Assembly (NCBI GenBank): GCA_903837605.1
Contig: CAILVF010000065.1
Location: 1-59,164, forward strand
Source: an uncultured Bacteroidales bacterium
Lineage (GTDB): Bacteria; Bacteroidota; Bacteroidia; Bacteroidales; FEN-979
Reading direction: 5' to 3'
Length of the DNA: 59,164 bases
Each line of letters begins with the position of its first letter. Within the stretch, counting starts at the first letter, position 1. A model generated the notes under the pieces. That model was not told the origin of the DNA. It saw only the letters and a list, made by a program, of their open reading frames with translations, and made no database searches. Made by a program: the position numbers and the translations under genes. Of this stretch, positions 15,826 through 22,806 are shown in pieces.

Positions 15826-15853
15826 TCCCCCGCTCCCTCATCCGCAGTAAAAA
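15826..15853 (+). repeat. Dispersed short repeat, copy 3
   Basis: TCCCCCGCTCCCTCATCCGC followed by AGTAAAAA. It lies between the ORF6N gene and the hicB promoter, and matches copy 2 closely over the GCTCCCYCATCCGCAGT core. Confidence 0.65.
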
Positions 15854-15913
15854 AATGCTAGGCCATGGTCTTTAGGTAAAAAAAATATGGTTTTGGGTAT
15901 CACTTTTGGCAAG

Positions 15914-15946
15914 TTGGCGGATTAAGGGGAAATTGAATTAACTTTG
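15914..15946 (+). promoter_or_regulatory. Promoter of hicB
   Basis: TTGG at 15914-15917, a 21-bp spacer and TAACTTTG at 15939-15946 match the Bacteroidota sigma-factor consensus (TTG, 19-21 bp, TAnnTTTG). The hicB start codon follows after 5 bp, so the mRNA would have almost no leader. Confidence 0.6.
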
Positions 15947-15951
15947 CAGAA

Positions 15952-16179
15952 ATGGAAACCTTATTGATGAAGACGATAAAATATGTCGTTTATAAGGAGG
16001 GTAAACATTATGTTTCCCAATGTCTCAATGTTGATGTTTCGAGTTTCGGTTCTTCAGCCCAAGAAGCTATTGACAATCTGACCGAGGCACTCGAACTGTA
16101 CTTTGAGGATGGAGATACCCTAAAATCCTATCAGCCCATAAAAGAAACCCTGTTGGGCGAATCTCACATCCGTGTCTAA
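15952..16179 (+). CDS. hicB: HicB-family antitoxin
   Basis: A 75-residue HicB-fold protein: KYVVYKEGKHYVSQCLNVDV, then GSSAQEAIDNLTEALELYFE, the pattern of the partial RNase-H-like antitoxin that reads as VxxxxxxxWVAxCPxLxGxxxxGxTxxEAxxNLxEA. A second possible start is M6 (MKTIKYVV), which fits the family better. HicB blocks the HicA mRNA interferase and often represses its own operon; here no DNA-binding extension follows. The partner gene directly downstream is only a remnant, so this antitoxin may be an orphan. Confidence 0.85.
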   Translation: METLLMKTIKYVVYKEGKHYVSQCLNVDVSSFGSSAQEAIDNLTEALELYFEDGDTLKSYQPIKETLLGESHIRV

Positions 16180-16282
16180 GCTTCCGTCATCGAAGCAAAT
16201 CACCGACATCCTGCTTGCGACAGGAACAACCAGATCCATAATAAGGCAATCAGGATTAGAACCGGAGATATTTAAATTTTGA
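16172..16282 (+). pseudogene. hicA: HicA toxin remnant
   Basis: From GTG at 16172, overlapping the hicB stop, the frame reads VSKLPSSKQITDILLATG, matching the start of HicA proteins (SKLPxLSSKQxxxxLxKxG). It then departs from the family; the RQKGSH motif with the catalytic histidine is missing, and TGA follows at 16280-16282. Known HicA proteins have 60-80 residues, so the toxin is truncated and should be inactive. Confidence 0.5.
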
Positions 16283-16426
16283 AACAAAAGACCGGGAGAG
16301 GTTGTTGCACTATTACAACAAGCAGACATTGAGCGCATTGAAATTGTGCAAGCACCGCTTGCACAATTAGCCGAAAAAGACAATATCCCTTATCTTCTAT
16401 CGCAAATCAGCTGGAATCATCAGTAA
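16283..16426 (+). pseudogene. Fragment possibly from a DUF1016 (YhcG-like) nuclease gene
   Basis: In the same frame as the HicA remnant, after its stop, the DNA reads RPGEVVALLQQADIERIEIV, QAPLAQLAEKDNIPY and LLSQISWNHQ before TAA at 16424-16426. Segments like VQ.PLAQ and (L)SQISWxH occur in the N-terminal domain of DUF1016 PD-(D/E)xK nucleases of Bacteroidota. No start codon, no nuclease domain. A perfect 12-bp inverted repeat lies inside it. The family call is tentative. Confidence 0.3.
16342..16368. repeat. Perfect inverted repeat inside the DUF1016-like fragment
   Basis: AATTGTGCAAGC, three bases, GCTTGCACAATT. It encodes IVQAPLAQL. Like the ORF6N palindromes, it lies in a coding segment and shares the TTGTG/CACAA half-site. 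Confidence 0.8.
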
Positions 16427-16434
16427 ACATTGAT

Positions 16435-16455
16435 GGTGTCACAAATTGTGACACC
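16435..16455. repeat. Intergenic palindrome
   Basis: GGTGTCACAAATTGTGACAC plus C; both arms match perfectly around one centre base. Same CACAAATTGTG core as the palindromes upstream of the ORF6N gene. Confidence 0.8.
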
Positions 16456-16500
16456 TTATCACTCTGATATACAAGGCACTGCGACACTTTACACGGAACT

Positions 16501-16517
16501 GGTCACAATTTGTTACC
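16501..16517. repeat. Imperfect palindrome of the same family
   Basis: GGTCACAATTTGTTACC; one mismatch between the arms. Very close to the core at 15202-15220. Confidence 0.6.
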
Positions 16518-16525
16518 GGTTGCCA

Positions 16526-16556
16526 ATCCCTGCTCCCCCATCCACAGTCAATAATA
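16526..16556 (+). repeat. Dispersed short repeat, copy 4
   Basis: ATCCCTGCTCCCCCATCCAC followed by AGTCAATAATA. It lies between the DUF1016-like fragment and the broken second ORF6N gene. Confidence 0.65.
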
Positions 16557-16589
16557 AAGATCCCTATGAAATGGCACTTAACGCTGTTT

Positions 16590-16985
16590 TCAAGTCTCAT
16601 TTTCTCGCTTGAATCCAATTCTTCTGCGTTCGTGTATAAACTGCTGCTGAGTTTTATACTCTTCTAATTGTTTCAGGTATTCAAAAATCAACAAGATCTG
16701 TTTATCCTGCTCGATATCCTTTGCTTGTATTTCCTCCAAGGTCTTGAGTATCTATGCATGGGATTCAAGTAACCTTCTTATCCTCGTGAATACGCGCATG
16801 ATCTGGATATTAACCATAATGGCCCGATCGCTTTTCAACACACTTGATAACATTGCGACCCCCAACTCGGTAAATGCGTATGGCCACTTTCTTGTTCCAC
16901 CCCAACTTGATGTTCCAGATTGGAACATCAAGTTGTCGAATTCCTCTTTTGTCAGTTTGAACATAAAGTCCGCCTGGAAATGTCA
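16590..16985 (-). pseudogene. Second ORF6N gene, broken at both ends of its core
   Basis: The minus strand reads [40 protein letters not shown] and [20 protein letters not shown], then ESHA, TAG, and in the same frame ILKTLEEIQAKDIEQDKQIL continuing to the stop at 16590-16592. The first 50-60 residues (RGxKVxLDxDLAxLY region) are gone: upstream DNA at about 16985 turns into a phosphoesterase gene in another frame. The in-frame TAG further splits the coiled-coil tail. So this copy suffered a 5' deletion by recombination and a nonsense change. Confidence 0.75.
16903..16935. repeat. 33-bp palindrome inside the broken ORF6N gene
   Basis: Arms CAACTTGATGTTCCA and TGGAACATCAAGTTG flank three bases; pairing is perfect. 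It encodes [10 protein letters not shown]. It aligns codon for codon with the palindrome at 15458-15490, with compensating changes in the inner part of both arms. Confidence 0.9.
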
Positions 16986-17557
16986 CGTGCTTTTCTGAAA
17001 ATTGTTCCACCAATCCGTGATGCATCATGCCAAAAACTGTTTTCCCTTTCAGGGCTGCTTCCGCCATGCGGTCAAGCACCCATTTCATGGTACCCGGCCT
17101 GATCGCCCCTGCAGTGTAAATCGTGTCGATTACACTGTCGTACTTACAGCAATCAATTGCGATGAGCCAGAGATTGGGCAAAGGCTCGGACACATAACTC
17201 AGGGAGTTCGGATCGGTATACAGCGCATCGCTGTATCTGCAATCATAATAGATCGACCTGAATTGAGCCGGACCGATATTCGCAACCCTGGTCTGTGTAG
17301 CACCGTCATATTGATACGAATGCGGGTTGAAAATGTCGTGGTTACCGGTAATAACCCTGACTTTGATCCCTGCCTGGATCAATTGCTCCAGGTATGTGTG
17401 AACAGAGTTATGGCAAACCAGTTCACCATCTTTGGTGAGCTCCCCGGGAATAAGGACAAGGTCGGGCTTTGCCTGTAACAATTCCTGAATAGCCTCCTGC
17501 ATGATTGCATCAATCGCGGCAAGTAGTTTCCCGTCGGTTACAAGATAATCCTGGGCT
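16975..17557 (-). pseudogene. Calcineurin-like metallophosphoesterase fragment
   Basis: Minus-strand frame: QDYLVTDGKLLAAIDAIMQE, AIQELLQAKPDLVLIPGELT, then KVRVITGNHDIFNP, and MMHHGLVEQFSEK near the end. PGELTKDGE, GNHD and HHG are metal-binding motifs of the family. The N-terminal metal motif (xDxH) is missing because the frame meets TAA just upstream of 17557, and the C-terminus passes into ORF6N DNA at about 16985, so both ends are lost. Parent proteins of this type have about 450 residues and are often secreted. The longest open frame continues to 16810 but that tail is out-of-frame ORF6N sequence. Confidence 0.7.
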
Positions 17558-17628
17558 TTTTACATATTTACCGAAATACATATTTCCGGTTTCTCTTTCT
17601 TTTGGTTATTTATCTTATGACAGCTAGC

Positions 17629-17660
17629 ATCCCACTCACTCATCCGCTGTCAATATAATA
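17629..17660 (+). repeat. Dispersed short repeat, copy 5
   Basis: ATCCCACTCACTCATCCGCT followed by GTCAATATAATA. It sits in the spacer between the phosphoesterase remnant and the gene at 17806; the rest of that 250-bp spacer shows nothing I can name. Confidence 0.55.
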
Positions 17661-17805
17661 TTGATCCTGAATTGCTGCTGACAGTTAAAAAAACTTAGAT
17701 ATAATTTATTTGATGATAATTTTGTGCCTGGTCGCCGATTGTCCGCAATCATTCTGTAATTTTGAACTGGTCTAAATTAAACTACAAATTCATTAAACCA
17801 CGAAA

Positions 17806-18342
17806 ATGGATAATTATAAATTGCAAATATCTCCCGGCATTACCATACAGTTAAGAAAGCCGAAAATCAAGGAATCAAGGTATGAACTGGCCATTGGCGA
17901 GGAGGTGGTCGGAACCATCGTTCTGCCCAAAATGTTTGGCACCCTGGCTTATGTAAGCTCCGCCAAACAGGAATGGAGCCTTGAACGAAAGGGATTCTGG
18001 AAGTCTTCCATCATATTGAGGAAGAAAGGCGAAGAAACGGATTTACTGAAAATCACTGTAGGCAAGATGAGCCGCCGGTTGCTGAGTTTCACCAGTCCGA
18101 AAGGTGAAGTCTATGACCTTATGAGGGAGGGCTTCTGGGGTAAATCCTGGATCTGGACAAAGAACAACATGCTCCTCATGAGGCTGCATATGAAGGATGG
18201 AATGAAAAGATCAGGGGAAGTCACCATCCTGAACAACGACCCCATGGATGCCATCCTGATGCTGGCCGGTACATATGCATTGATCCTGAAAAACCGGGAC
18301 GAAGCAGCATCGGCCGTGGCAGTTACTGCAGCCGTCGGCTGA
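17806..18342 (+). CDS. Hypothetical protein, beta-rich
   Basis: A 178-residue cytoplasmic-looking protein with alternating strands and repeated short motifs (ERKGFWKSSIILRKKGEE and MREGFWGKSWIWTKNN), a pattern that recalls the two-sided barrel of tubby/LURP-one-like domains; this is only a resemblance. The C-terminus has a hydrophobic stretch (PMDAILMLAGTYALILKN). It follows the accessory region and precedes the PAP2 gene by 40 bp on the same strand, so they may be cotranscribed. Family unknown to me. Confidence 0.65.
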   Translation: MDNYKLQISPGITIQLRKPKIKESRYELAIGEEVVGTIVLPKMFGTLAYVSSAKQEWSLERKGFWKSSIILRKKGEETDLLKITVGKMSRRLLSFTSPKGEVYDLMREGFWGKSWIWTKNNMLLMRLHMKDGMKRSGEVTILNNDPMDAILMLAGTYALILKNRDEAASAVAVTAAVG

Positions 18343-18382
18343 CCCGCACTTCGTAATCAGCTTCAACAAAAGAAGTATCACT

Positions 18383-19633
18383 GTGATGCCTCCTTCCGGC
18401 GAAAATCCCTATCTTTCAATCCTCAATTTTTCGGGGATGAAATTCAGTGAAATCATAAGAACCAGGGCGTTTAAGGATTTTTCTATAATCCTGCTGCTCA
18501 TGGGTTTGCTTACACTGGTTTTCCGTCTGACTAATGCTGATATTGCCCTGCAACGATACTTTTATTCGCCTGAAAAAGGCTGGATGCTCCAGTTCCATCC
18601 TTTCTGGGATTTTATTTACCGTTTCGGGATCTTCCCAGGGTACTTCCTTGCATTTGCCGGGCTGGTGATGATCACCCTCTCATACTGGAACGTGAAATAC
18701 ATCAATTTCCGCAAGGCATCCATGGTGCTTATCTTTACAATGCTCGTCGGCCCTGGACTTATCGTTAACCTGTTGCTGAAGGATCATACGGGTCGCCCGC
18801 GCCCACGTGAGATCACGGAATTCGGGGGCACCGAAAAATTCATCTGCGTTTGCGAAAAAGGAGCCACGAATGAGGGCAAGAGTTTTCCCTGCGGACATTG
18901 TTCGATGGGGTTTTACCTGGCAATCCCCTACCTGTTCCTCAGGAACCGAAAGAAGATCCTCGCATTTTCTGTTTTGGCAATGGGCATTGGTTATGGAATT
19001 ATCATAGGCATCGCCCGAATGATGGCGGGGGGGCATTTTGCCAGCGATGTGCTATGGGCGGGGCTGCTCGTCTGGCTGGTTGCATTATGCGGGTATTACC
19101 TGTTCAGGGTCGATAAACCCATTGAAATTCCCGTTCTCTCATCCGCAGACCAGAAGAAAAAAGCCAGGCGGATCACACTTGCTATGGGCATACTGCTGCC
19201 TGTGATCACTGTGGGGCTGATGCTCGCGACGCCTTATATCTCCTCCAAGGAATTCCACCTGACCAATGCGGAGTTTGCCAGGCTCAGTCCAAGGGTGGTC
19301 CTGTTTGATTTGGGGGACGCTACGGTGAGGATTGTGCCTGATACGGCCCTCCGCCTGGAATACAAGGTTAATGCTTTCGGTTTTCCCAACAGCAAGGTGA
19401 GAGGGCACTGGACTGAAGGCGACACCTGCCGTTATTACTTTGAAAATATGGGATGGTTCACCGAACTGAGAACTGATGTTAAGCTGAAACTACCGCTGGC
19501 CGGCTCCTGTACTTTCCTGGTCCGCATCAATAAAGGCAGGATCATCAACGATCTGCCGGGAGCATATTCCTGCAAACAGGCCTCCCTCCCGGGACAAACT
19601 GAAATCCTTTCGGTAAACAAACAAATTCATTGA
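18383..19633 (+). CDS. PAP2-type membrane phosphatase with an extra C-terminal domain
   Basis: Integral membrane phosphatase of the PAP2/lipid phosphatase type (undecaprenyl-diphosphate or lipid A phosphatases). Motif 1 is KDHTGRPRP (133-141), motif 2 PCGHCS (169-174, with His172), motif 3 ARMMAGGHFASD (211-222, with nucleophile His218). Six or so membrane helices run over residues 33-270. Motif 2 normally reads PSGH; Cys170 replaces Ser here. The last 150 residues form a periplasmic-looking beta-rich domain (VVLFDLGDATVRIVPDTALR region) not part of the core enzyme. Start uncertain: GTG/ATG at 18383 or ATG at 18437 (MKFSEIIRTRAF) after a purine-rich stretch; the second looks better. Confidence 0.85.
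   Translation: MMPPSGENPYLSILNFSGMKFSEIIRTRAFKDFSIILLLMGLLTLVFRLTNADIALQRYFYSPEKGWMLQFHPFWDFIYRFGIFPGYFLAFAGLVMITLSYWNVKYINFRKASMVLIFTMLVGPGLIVNLLLKDHTGRPRPREITEFGGTEKFICVCEKGATNEGKSFPCGHCSMGFYLAIPYLFLRNRKKILAFSVLAMGIGYGIIIGIARMMAGGHFASDVLWAGLLVWLVALCGYYLFRVDKPIEIPVLSSADQKKKARRITLAMGILLPVITVGLMLATPYISSKEFHLTNAEFARLSPRVVLFDLGDATVRIVPDTALRLEYKVNAFGFPNSKVRGHWTEGDTCRYYFENMGWFTELRTDVKLKLPLAGSCTFLVRINKGRIINDLPGAYSCKQASLPGQTEILSVNKQIH
19128..19160 (+). repeat. Possible coding copy of the dispersed repeat
   Basis: TTCCCGTTCTCTCATCCGCA followed by GACCAGAAGAAAAAA, within the PAP2 gene, encoding IPVLSSADQKKK. It falls in the linker between the membrane part and the C-terminal domain. The match is weaker than for the intergenic copies and could be chance. 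Confidence 0.3.
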
Positions 19634-19662
19634 AGTTTCCTGCTTCAAAAAAATAAAAATCC

Positions 19663-20130
19663 ATGAAGAAAATAACCCCTTGTCTTTGGTTCGACAACCA
19701 GCTGGAAGAAGCCCTCAGCTTCTATACTTCAATTTTCCCCGATTCCGAAGTCCTGACTGTATCACGTTACCCGGAAGGCACGCCCAACCTTGCGGGGAAG
19801 GTACTTACTGCGGCTTTCAAGCTTGCCGGCCAGGAATTCATTGCATTGAACGGGGGACCGATGTTCAAATTTACTGAAGCTATTTCATTGAGCATTGATT
19901 GCAAGGACCAGGAAGAGATTGATTATTACTGGAACCAGCTTACCGAAGGCGGTGAGGAATCGATGTGCGGCTGGCTGAAAGACAAATTCGGGCTGTCGTG
20001 GCAGGTTGTACCGGCAAAGCTCGGGACCCTGATCTACAATCCTGACCCTGAAAAAGCTCAACTGGCGATGCAGGCCATGCTGAAAATGCGAAAAATCGAT
20101 ATCAATGCCCTGAAACAGGCGGCGGAATAA
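19663..20130 (+). CDS. VOC-superfamily (PhnB-like) protein
   Basis: A 155-residue glyoxalase/bleomycin-resistance-fold protein of the PhnB/3-demethylubiquinone-methyltransferase-like group: KKITPCLWFDNQLEEALSFY at the start, GKVLTAAFKLAGQEFIALNG, CKDQEEIDYYWNQLTEGG, then CGWLKDKFGLSWQVVP. These single-domain proteins bind a metal or small molecule as dimers; their substrates are mostly unknown. It follows the PAP2 gene by 29 bp on the same strand. Confidence 0.85.
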   Translation: MKKITPCLWFDNQLEEALSFYTSIFPDSEVLTVSRYPEGTPNLAGKVLTAAFKLAGQEFIALNGGPMFKFTEAISLSIDCKDQEEIDYYWNQLTEGGEESMCGWLKDKFGLSWQVVPAKLGTLIYNPDPEKAQLAMQAMLKMRKIDINALKQAAE

Positions 20131-20184
20131 ATTTCAAGGCAGTTGCTGTTACACTAGCATTTCCTGCCCTGCCGGTGGTACCCC

Positions 20185-22632
20185 TTAAAACTCCACCTTA
20201 TAGCTGATAAAGGGAATGATGCCCATTGACTTCACGGCTTCTATGCTGTGATTAAAGTCGTTGTACACATAACCGATATCGGGCTTCTGGTTGAGCAGGT
20301 TCTTGAACTGTATAGCCCAGATTCCGCTGTATTTCTTATGATTGGTTCGGTAGGTGAGGGTGATGTCGACGTAATAAAAATCGGGAAGTTTCATGGTATA
20401 GGCAGCGGCTTCGTCAAGCACTTCAGTATGCCTGGCAATGGAGGCATTGAGGTCAATGGGGACATAATATTCCCCCCCGGTAAGGCTCAGCTTGAGGTTC
20501 ACTCCAAGTATATTTTTCTTTCTGATGGTCCACTCCTTTCCCCCGAGCAGGTTCACCACGTAGTTTGAATTGAATTTTGTACTGCGGATGACTTCGTCCC
20601 CGCCCTTATACTGTGATTGGAAAAGCGAAACGGTACACAGGTAGTATAATCCTTTCGTGAGGAACTTTTCGAAGGTGAGGTCGAGACCGAGGTTCCTGCC
20701 TGTTCCCTTGTTCACGAGGGTGTCGTTCTGGTAGCCTCCTTCTGAATTGATGAGGGAATAATAGCTGTTGGGCATCACGGGGACCGAATACAGGAGCTGG
20801 GCGTAGGCTTCGGCTTTGAATCGCATGTCACTGCGGATGGCGAGGTCGTACCCCAGCACCAGGTGATGGGCCCTGCTGAAATCAAGTCCTTTGTTGGGCT
20901 GTACACTGCTTCCGCCGGGCTGGGGAACCTGGGCGAGGTAAACGCCTATATCCTCCAGCTGGGAATGCATCCCATAACCGAAGCTGAGGGACTGTTTCTG
21001 TGCAAACTGCCACTTTATGGCAAACCTTGGCTCCAGCGCCCAGCGGTAGTTCAGCCTGAAAAACTGGAAATGCAGTCCGCCGTTTATGGTTAAAGTATTC
21101 GATAAACTGAACTTTGACTCGCTGAAGGCCTGCAGCAGCCCTGTGTTCCCTGATCCGTGGTCATACTGGGAATAGACCCCCGTAAAGGGATTTCGCGACC
21201 ATATATTTACATTGTAAAACATCTCGGAATACACCAGCCCGCTTCGGTTTGTATGCTTTGGGCCGAATTTGTAGTTGAGCATGCTGGCTGCGGTGAACCT
21301 CCAGTTCTTATGGTTCACGTTTTGCTGGGGCACGGGCTGGTAGGCGGTGTCGAGATAGTTGTTGTCAAAATAAATGTCGCTGTAGGTGGTGCTGAGGTAT
21401 GAGCGGAGGAAGGATCTTGCAGAGGTTTTAATGGTATGGGTTAATGCAAGGGCCCCCATATTGTTGTTGAGGGTCGATAGGGTGCGGTCGTCGAGGCTTT
21501 TCCACTCCAGGCTGTCGTGCACGGGCTCGTATGTCGAGCGTGAGATCCCCCCTATCCCGGTGAGCGAGAAGGTGCCGGCCTTGGGGGTCACGAAATTGAA
21601 TTTGAAGCTGATATCCTGGTACTGGGGGATCTTGTTTTTCATGGACGGGTCGATAATCTGCAGGAAGGCCAGGATGGAATACCTGTAATTAAAGAGGTAG
21701 GTCGATGGTTTGCCTTTCACAAAAGGGCCTTCGGCCGAAAGGTCCAGGCCCTGTATCCCCACCTGTACGGCGTATTCACGTCGGTTGCTGTTGCCGTTGC
21801 GGAACCTCATGTCAAAGACCCCCGAAAGGGCGTTCCCGAATTCCGAGGGAAAGGCCGAAGTGTAGAAGTCGGAATTGCTCAGCACCTGGCTGCTGAACAT
21901 GGTGATGCCCCCTCCCGAGCTTCCCACATATGCGTAGTGGTTGGGATTAGGGATGTCAACCCCGTCGACCCTCCACAGAAGTCCTTTGGGAGAATTCCCG
22001 CGGATGACTATGGCGTTTGAATTCACATCGGCGCTGGAGGCTACCCCTGCGAAATTGCTGACGGCGCGCATGGGGTCGTCGGCGGAACCTGCATAACGGC
22101 GGCTTTCATCTACATTGAAAGAGCGGGCGCTGATCATAGCCATGGGATTCACGGGTTTGTCTTTGTCGGTGGTGACTTTGACTTCCACTTCTTTTGCCGT
22201 GATCACCATTTCTTCGAGTTCGATGTTCAGCACGGTTTCTTTCCCCGACGACAGCATGATCTCGGGCAGCGTCACCGGTTTGTATCCCATGAAAGTGACC
22301 TTGAGCGTATGCCTACCAACAGGGACATCCGCCAGTATAAAATCACCTTTATCGTTGGTAACGGTTCCTTTGAGAGGATCAGTATTAAGGACTATCACAT
22401 TGGCGCCGGGCAGCCCCGATTTTGATTCTGCATCTATGACTTTTCCGCGGATCACCTGCAGCGGGATGCGGGATGCAGGATGTTGGATTGAGGATGAAGG
22501 TTGTGGGATTATTGGATTCTGGACTTGAGGGTTCTGTGAGTTTTGTCGATTCTGGATTTGCGGATTTTGAGGGTTCTGGCCCCAAAGCAATACGGGCGCC
22601 AGCAGGAATACTTGCAGCATGGTTTTGTTCAT
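20185..22632 (-). CDS. TonB-dependent receptor with carboxypeptidase-regulatory-like domain
   Basis: An 815-residue outer-membrane protein. After a signal peptide ending in LLWGQ comes an Asn/Gln/Pro-rich spacer, then a carboxypeptidase-regulatory-like beta domain (VIRGKVIDAESKSGLPGANV, about 60-150), a plug domain (DDPMRAVSNFAGVASSADVN, VIRGNSPKGLLWRVDGVDIP, about 180-290) and a TonB-type barrel. It ends in aromatic Phe (SYKVEF) as barrels do. Ligand unknown; no SusD partner is adjacent, so it is not a typical polysaccharide-utilisation pair. The spacer after the signal peptide is encoded by imperfect 7-9-bp repeats (22460-22580), including a HPASRIP segment also found at the start of fmt. 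Confidence 0.9.
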   Translation of the reverse strand: MNKTMLQVFLLAPVLLWGQNPQNPQIQNRQNSQNPQVQNPIIPQPSSSIQHPASRIPLQVIRGKVIDAESKSGLPGANVIVLNTDPLKGTVTNDKGDFILADVPVGRHTLKVTFMGYKPVTLPEIMLSSGKETVLNIELEEMVITAKEVEVKVTTDKDKPVNPMAMISARSFNVDESRRYAGSADDPMRAVSNFAGVASSADVNSNAIVIRGNSPKGLLWRVDGVDIPNPNHYAYVGSSGGGITMFSSQVLSNSDFYTSAFPSEFGNALSGVFDMRFRNGNSNRREYAVQVGIQGLDLSAEGPFVKGKPSTYLFNYRYSILAFLQIIDPSMKNKIPQYQDISFKFNFVTPKAGTFSLTGIGGISRSTYEPVHDSLEWKSLDDRTLSTLNNNMGALALTHTIKTSARSFLRSYLSTTYSDIYFDNNYLDTAYQPVPQQNVNHKNWRFTAASMLNYKFGPKHTNRSGLVYSEMFYNVNIWSRNPFTGVYSQYDHGSGNTGLLQAFSESKFSLSNTLTINGGLHFQFFRLNYRWALEPRFAIKWQFAQKQSLSFGYGMHSQLEDIGVYLAQVPQPGGSSVQPNKGLDFSRAHHLVLGYDLAIRSDMRFKAEAYAQLLYSVPVMPNSYYSLINSEGGYQNDTLVNKGTGRNLGLDLTFEKFLTKGLYYLCTVSLFQSQYKGGDEVIRSTKFNSNYVVNLLGGKEWTIRKKNILGVNLKLSLTGGEYYVPIDLNASIARHTEVLDEAAAYTMKLPDFYYVDITLTYRTNHKKYSGIWAIQFKNLLNQKPDIGYVYNDFNHSIEAVKSMGIIPFISYKVEF
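22460..22580. repeat. Imperfect GGAT/GGNTTCTG-rich repeats in the TonB receptor gene
   Basis: On the plus strand the DNA cycles through GGGATGCGGGATGCAGGATG and related GGATTCTGG/GGGTTCTG words. On the coding strand they give the Asn-Pro-Gln spacer and HPASRIP. The same GCGGGAT-type repeat occurs at 50470-50520. Confidence 0.7.
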
Positions 22633-22707
22633 AAGGTTTTTTAGATTGGTCAGGCTGCAAATTTCCCCTTGCCCTGGAAACTAAAATTGTAAAAAACGGA
22701 CAAATGG

Positions 22708-22803
22708 GCGTGATGCTCGTGACGGACGTGATGCTCGTGATTCACAAACCAATCCTGCACCCTGTTCCCAAGCTACCCAGTTACCCAGCTATCCAGCTAC
22801 CAG
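22708..22803. repeat. Short intergenic repeats
   Basis: CGTGATGCTCGTGA occurs at 22709-22722 and again at 22727-22740, followed at 22771-22803 by AGCTACCCAGTTACCCAGCT and a related end. They fill the 170-bp gap between two divergent-to-tail minus genes and have no coding content. Confidence 0.75.
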
Positions 22804-22806
22804 TAT

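Noticed and set aside
16810..17502. A 230-residue metallophosphoesterase with a novel C-terminus
   Set aside because: The last 55 residues are ORF6N DNA read in the wrong frame, so this is a chimeric pseudogene.
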